This document shows positions 60,539 to 64,000 of a stretch of DNA of 64,000 bases, one piece after another. The translations under genes were made by a program, and so were the position numbers. Positions within the stretch are counted from its first letter, which is position 1; the number at the start of each line of letters is the position of its first letter. A model generated the notes under the pieces. It did not search any database. It was not told the origin of the DNA and saw only the letters and a program-made list of their open reading frames with translations. Source of the stretch: Martelella sp. HB161492 (GTDB lineage: Bacteria > Pseudomonadota > Alphaproteobacteria > Rhizobiales > Rhizobiaceae); NCBI RefSeq assembly GCF_013184775.1, contig NZ_JAATVV010000008.1:186001-250000 (forward strand), written 5' to 3'.

Positions 60539-61491
60539 AGCTGCGGCTCCTTTGCGTGATCCTTCTGGCCGGCGACATTTTCGACGAGACCGTAGAGACC
60601 GCGCGGCAGGAAGAAGATCACCACCAGAAGGGCGATGCCGACAATCATGTTCCAGGCCTCAGCCGCATAACCGACCGCCACGGTATGCAGGATTTCAAGA
60701 AAGATGGAACCGAGGAACGGCCCGGCGATACCGGCAATGCCGCCGAGAACGGCCGTCAGCACCAGATGGCCCGATTCCGTCCAGAAGGCGAATTCCGGCA
60801 GAACATGGCCGATCGACATGGCCCCGATGGCACCGCCGATCCCGGCCAGCGCTGCGGAAAGCGTATAGGCGAACAGAAGCGTCGCCCGGGCCGATACGCC
60901 GAGATATTCAAGCCGCACCTCGTTGGAATGAACCGCCGACAGCGCGTGGCCGAGCGGACTCTGAAGGTAGCGATGCACCAGAAAGCCGATGACCAGAACC
61001 AGGACCAGCGCAACATAATAGAGCAGCGTATCGGAGGCAGCCTTGCCGAGCTCTACACCGAAGACAGTCGGCACCGGAACACCGATGCCATCCGTGCCGC
61101 CGGTGATCGCGTAAAGCTTGGACACCAGCGAGAAGATCACCATGGAAATCGCCAGGTTGAGCATGGCGAAAAAGATCGCCCGGTAGCGAACCAGAAACAG
61201 GCCGAAGACGAAGCCGAAAAAGGCCGATACGACGACGGAGAAGATGATCAGCAGTGCCATATCGTGAATGCCGAGGCGCGTCGCCATGAAGGCGGTGGCA
61301 TAGGCACCGATGGCATAGAACATCGCATTGCCGAGCGAGATCAGACCGGCACGCAGAAGCAGCATCACGCCAAGCGCGGCAAAGCCCTTGGCAACGGCAA
61401 TCGTCAGCACGAATTGCGAATAGGGAAACAGAAGCGGCAGGAGCGCCAGGAGAATGAAGCCGATGCCGATGATGAGGGAGAGCTTCTTCAT
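60535..61491 (-). CDS. livM: Branched-chain-amino-acid-type ABC transporter permease LivM
   Basis: About 318 residues, eight to ten helices. GLISLGNAMFYAIGAYATAF, ITGGTDGI, SVHSNEVRLEYLGVSARATLLFAYTLSAALAGIGGA-type stretch and GPFLGSIFLEIL follow the LivM pattern. ATG 61491 is set by the TGATG overlap with the livH stop; the longer frame enters livH. The C-terminal 12 residues after the last helix are charged. Confidence 0.92.
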   Translation of the reverse strand: MKKLSLIIGIGFILLALLPLLFPYSQFVLTIAVAKGFAALGVMLLLRAGLISLGNAMFYAIGAYATAFMATRLGIHDMALLIIFSVVVSAFFGFVFGLFLVRYRAIFFAMLNLAISMVIFSLVSKLYAITGGTDGIGVPVPTVFGVELGKAASDTLLYYVALVLVLVIGFLVHRYLQSPLGHALSAVHSNEVRLEYLGVSARATLLFAYTLSAALAGIGGAIGAMSIGHVLPEFAFWTESGHLVLTAVLGGIAGIAGPFLGSIFLEILHTVAVGYAAEAWNMIVGIALLVVIFFLPRGLYGLVENVAGQKDHAKEPQL

Positions 61492-62390
61492 CAGATCTTC
61501 CTCGACGTATTGCTGCCGAACAGACCGTAGGGCCGCCACAAAAGCACGATCAGCATCACCAGATAGGGGGCAACGGCATCAAGCGCGGGGGCAAAATAGA
61601 TCGCCAGCACCTTGGCAAGCGCGACGATGATCGCAGCGACGGCAGCACCTTCCACCTGGCCGAGCCCGCCAATGGCGGCAACGGCAAAGGCAAGCACGGT
61701 TGTATCCGCGCCAAGCCCCGGCGCGACACCGCTGGTCGGCGTTGCCAGCGCGCCGCCGAGCGCAGACAGGAAAATCCCAAGCGTGAAGGCGATCATGAAG
61801 ATGCGGTTGGTGTTGATCCCCATGGCCTGGGAGACTTCGCGATCGGCCACCACCGCAGCCAGCAGCTTGCCCATGCGGCTGTTGCGGATGAAAAGCCTGA
61901 GACCGACCAGCACGACGACGGCGAGAACGATCAGCAGGAGCTGGTAATTGAGATAGACAATCCCGCCGAGGTCGGTAATGCCAAGCAGCGACATCGGCGT
62001 ATCCTCGTAAAGCGAATCCACGCCGAAAACCATGCGCTGCAGATCTTCAAGAATGAGGAAAAGCGCAAAGGTGACGAGAACCTGCACGGCTTCGCTTTTG
62101 CCATAGGTCCAGCGGATCAGCGTGTTTTCGATCAGCGGGCCAAACAGGACCGCGACAAAGATCGCCGAAAGCAGCAGCGCGGGAAAGGTCAGCCATGCCG
62201 GCAGGCCGGCGCTGACAACAAAGAGGCCCACAGAGGCCGCTACATAAGCGCCGATGGAATAGAAACTGCCATGGGCAACATTGAGAATGTTCAGCACGCT
62301 GAACACGAGCGTAAGCCCCACGGCAACGAAGAAGATCAGCGCCGCATTGGCGAGGGCGTCGACGGCGAGCGGTATCAGAGTTTGCAACAT
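61491..62390 (-). CDS. livH: Branched-chain-amino-acid-type ABC transporter permease LivH
   Basis: About 299 residues. LTLVFSVLNILNVAHGSFYSIGAYVA is the LivH hallmark; AVVADREVSQAMGINTNRIFMIAFTLGIFLSALGGALA is the ATPase-contact region. GLGQVEGAAVAAIIVALAKVLAIYF is also typical. ATG 62390 gives a protein of family length; the frame is open to 62453. It lies about 100 bases after the binding-protein gene. Confidence 0.92.
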   Translation of the reverse strand: MLQTLIPLAVDALANAALIFFVAVGLTLVFSVLNILNVAHGSFYSIGAYVAASVGLFVVSAGLPAWLTFPALLLSAIFVAVLFGPLIENTLIRWTYGKSEAVQVLVTFALFLILEDLQRMVFGVDSLYEDTPMSLLGITDLGGIVYLNYQLLLIVLAVVVLVGLRLFIRNSRMGKLLAAVVADREVSQAMGINTNRIFMIAFTLGIFLSALGGALATPTSGVAPGLGADTTVLAFAVAAIGGLGQVEGAAVAAIIVALAKVLAIYFAPALDAVAPYLVMLIVLLWRPYGLFGSNTSRKI

Positions 62391-62488
62391 ATCCCGGGCC
62401 CGGCTGTGAAAACGGAAAGGGCAATCTGCCCCGGAAGGCCCTGCGCCAGTCAAATGCGGACGGCGCAGGGCAGTTTGTCGATCATCTA

Positions 62489-63784
62489 TTACTTGTATGA
62501 ACCCGGCTTCGGCATTTCCGACAGCAGATCGGGCGAGAGCGTGCCGATCCAGGCGATCGGATCTTCGCCGACCGGCGGCAGAAGCTTGGCGCCATCATAG
62601 CGGACCATATCAGTCATGACCGGATAATCGACGCCATCGACAGTGGCCGTCGTACCGATCACCTGATCGACGATGCCGTCATTGTCGGAACGCAGGACGA
62701 CGTCACCGGTCAGCGTCGTGAACGTGCCGTCCTTGAGGGCTGCGGCAACCTGATCCTTGCTCGGCCATTCGCCGCCATTGTCAGCAATCGCCTTTTCATA
62801 GGCCGCCTTCATGATCTCGAAGCTGTTGGCCATCTTCATCGACGGGAAGACCGGATCCTTGCCGAATTTTGCCCGGTAATCGGCGGCAAAACTGTCAGCG
62901 CCGTTGGCGGTGGCATCGGAGGAACGCCAGTAGCCATCACCAAGAACGCCGACGATCGCGCCATCGGGCATATCGACATTCTGCAGCGAGGATTCGCCCA
63001 GCGCGAACACCGCCTGGCTGGTGCGGAACAGACCGCGCGGGCTGGCCTGACGGACGAAGTTTTCCAGATCACCGCCCCAGAGGTTGGAGAAAATCACATC
63101 GGGACGGGCAGCAGAAAGGCGCGAAATTTCCGTCTGGAAGCTGGACGAGCCCATTTTGGGGAAGAGTTCCGCGACAATCTGAACATCGGGCTTCATCACC
63201 TTCAGCGTCGCCGTGACGATCTCGGCGGCATCATGGCCGAAGGAGTAATCCGGATTGATGATCGCGACGCGCTTCACATCGGGGTTCTTGTCGAGGAAGT
63301 AGAGAACATAGGCCATGAACTCGGCAACCGTGTTGCCGTTCGGGCGGAAGAAATAGGGATGATCGCCCTTCTGATAGAGCTGATGCGTGTCGCAGTTCCA
63401 GCCGATCGTCGGCATTTTCATCTGGTCGGCAATCGGCGCAAGTGCCAGGCAGTTGCCGGAAGAAAGCGCCGCAATCATGAAATCGGTGCTCGGATCTTCG
63501 CCGAGACGGCGATATTCGGAAATCACGCCTTCAGCGCCCTGCGCTTCATCGACATAGGTGGCCTTGATCGGAACGCCATCGATGCCACCGGCAGCATTGA
63601 TCTCGTCAATAATGGTCTCAGCACCCTGCTGACCGGGGACGCCGTAAGCGGCAGGACCGCCGGACATGAAGGTGAAGACACCGACGTCGAGTGACTCCGG
63701 CTTGTCGGCAGCAAAGGCCGAGGTGCTGAGCGCAACCATGGCTGCGACCGTGACCAGCGACCATGCGCGAGGTGATTTTCTCAT
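62489..63784 (-). CDS. livK: Branched-chain-amino-acid-type ABC transporter substrate-binding protein
   Basis: About 431 residues with a signal peptide (MRKSPRAWSLVTVAAMVALS, cleavage near AFAADK). LDVGVFTFMSGGPAAYGVPGQQGAETIIDEINAAGGIDG, YRRLGEDPSTDFMIAALSSGN, DHPYFFRPNGNTVAEFMAYV and VAIINPDYSFGHDAAE match LivK-type (family 6) binders. Substrate could be an amino acid, amide or other polar compound; the sequence does not tell. ATG 63784 with GGGGA upstream. Confidence 0.9.
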   Translation of the reverse strand: MRKSPRAWSLVTVAAMVALSTSAFAADKPESLDVGVFTFMSGGPAAYGVPGQQGAETIIDEINAAGGIDGVPIKATYVDEAQGAEGVISEYRRLGEDPSTDFMIAALSSGNCLALAPIADQMKMPTIGWNCDTHQLYQKGDHPYFFRPNGNTVAEFMAYVLYFLDKNPDVKRVAIINPDYSFGHDAAEIVTATLKVMKPDVQIVAELFPKMGSSSFQTEISRLSAARPDVIFSNLWGGDLENFVRQASPRGLFRTSQAVFALGESSLQNVDMPDGAIVGVLGDGYWRSSDATANGADSFAADYRAKFGKDPVFPSMKMANSFEIMKAAYEKAIADNGGEWPSKDQVAAALKDGTFTTLTGDVVLRSDNDGIVDQVIGTTATVDGVDYPVMTDMVRYDGAKLLPPVGEDPIAWIGTLSPDLLSEMPKPGSYK

Positions 63785-64000
63785 GGCAATTCCCCTGATT
63801 TTAAAAGACGTTACGGCATTCTCGACCAAAGCGTATCTTCACGGCGCACCTGCGGGAGCGAAAGTTTGAACGGCAAAAGAAAACGCTTGTGATATTTCAC
63901 ATACTGTTTATAGATTTGCAATTGTCAAGACAATTCGCACAAATCATTTGCACGTCCATTTTTTGGGCAGTGCACCAATCATTGATCCAAGGAACTGAAG
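63785..64000 (-). promoter_or_regulatory. Promoter region of the liv operon
   Basis: AT-rich 216 bases up to the window edge. On the minus strand TTGACA (within 63925-63931) is a good -35, followed after about 16 bases by CAGTAT. A perfect palindrome overlaps the -35 (63920-63935). Confidence 0.5.
63920..63935. promoter_or_regulatory. Palindromic operator candidate upstream of the liv operon
   Basis: AATTGTC-AA-GACAATT, perfect 7-base arms. The core TTGT-N4-ACAA resembles GntR/FadR-type operators. It covers the TTGACA -35 on the minus strand, which suits repression. Confidence 0.5.

Noticed and set aside
1-64000. CRISPR arrays, tRNA or rRNA genes, insertion sequences, prophage genes
   Set aside because: No regularly spaced repeats, no tRNA cloverleaf, no transposase or phage protein was seen on either strand.

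Overview
The window looks like chromosomal DNA of a rhizobial-type alphaproteobacterium (Hyphomicrobiales; something like Martelella, Hoeflea or Rhizobium). This rests on high GC with short dense operons, many ABC uptake systems for sugars and sugar acids, intergenic palindromes of the type scattered through rhizobial genomes (12058-12152, 14891-14994, 59096-59139, 48120-48265), and a ceramide-glucosyltransferase-like enzyme. Genus is inference; there is no rRNA, tRNA, CRISPR array or insertion sequence to settle it.

Layout. 1-2980 (minus): the first 993 codons of a very large AT-rich gene that runs off the left edge. By eye its C-terminal half resembles the beta-strand part of AvrE/DspE-type type III effectors; it is the most unusual gene here. 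3214-10076 (minus): an ABC system whose binding protein closely resembles chitin-oligosaccharide-binding proteins, with a GH3 beta-N-acetylhexosaminidase and a GNAT acetyltransferase. 10601-16215 (plus): a diguanylate cyclase with duplicated PAS-like units, a hybrid histidine kinase between two direct repeats, and an orphan glycosyltransferase. 16261-21818 (plus): a GntR/HutC regulator, a fused NanE-ROK protein and a sugar ABC transporter. Matching ACCAGT-type sites at 10249, 16217 and 17015 suggest that this regulator also controls the chitobiose-like operon, which would make one split amino-sugar regulon.

21828-36100: DUF1275 protein, MFS carrier, aldose 1-epimerase, transketolase and RidA-like protein, then a minus-strand operon (FadR-type regulator, HSL-type esterase, binding protein, two permeases, ketose-epimerase-like TIM barrel, Gfo/Idh/MocA oxidoreductase) with a divergent UgpC-type ATPase. 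It reads as import and catabolism of a carbohydrate whose identity the sequence does not give. 36177-39668: a serine hydrolase and a heavy-metal P-type ATPase.

39912-52404: a sugar-acid regulon. SMP-30 lactonase, two 3-hydroxyacid-dehydrogenase-family enzymes, a 2-hydroxyacid dehydrogenase, a ribose-type ABC importer, idonate 5-dehydrogenase, gluconate 5-dehydrogenase, gluconokinase and a small protein surround a LacI-family regulator of GntR/IdnR type. Four copies of the palindrome TGTTATCGATAACA (two perfect, two with one mismatch) stand before the transcription units, so the regulon can be read from the sequence: lactone to aldonate, idonate to 5-ketogluconate to gluconate to 6-phosphogluconate.

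52455-57806 (minus): an envelope block of two-component system, two glycosyltransferases, a DedA protein and an LpxH-like phosphoesterase. 57983-58927: an AEC-family carrier. 59136-63784: a complete branched-chain-amino-acid-type ABC operon with a palindromic operator candidate upstream.
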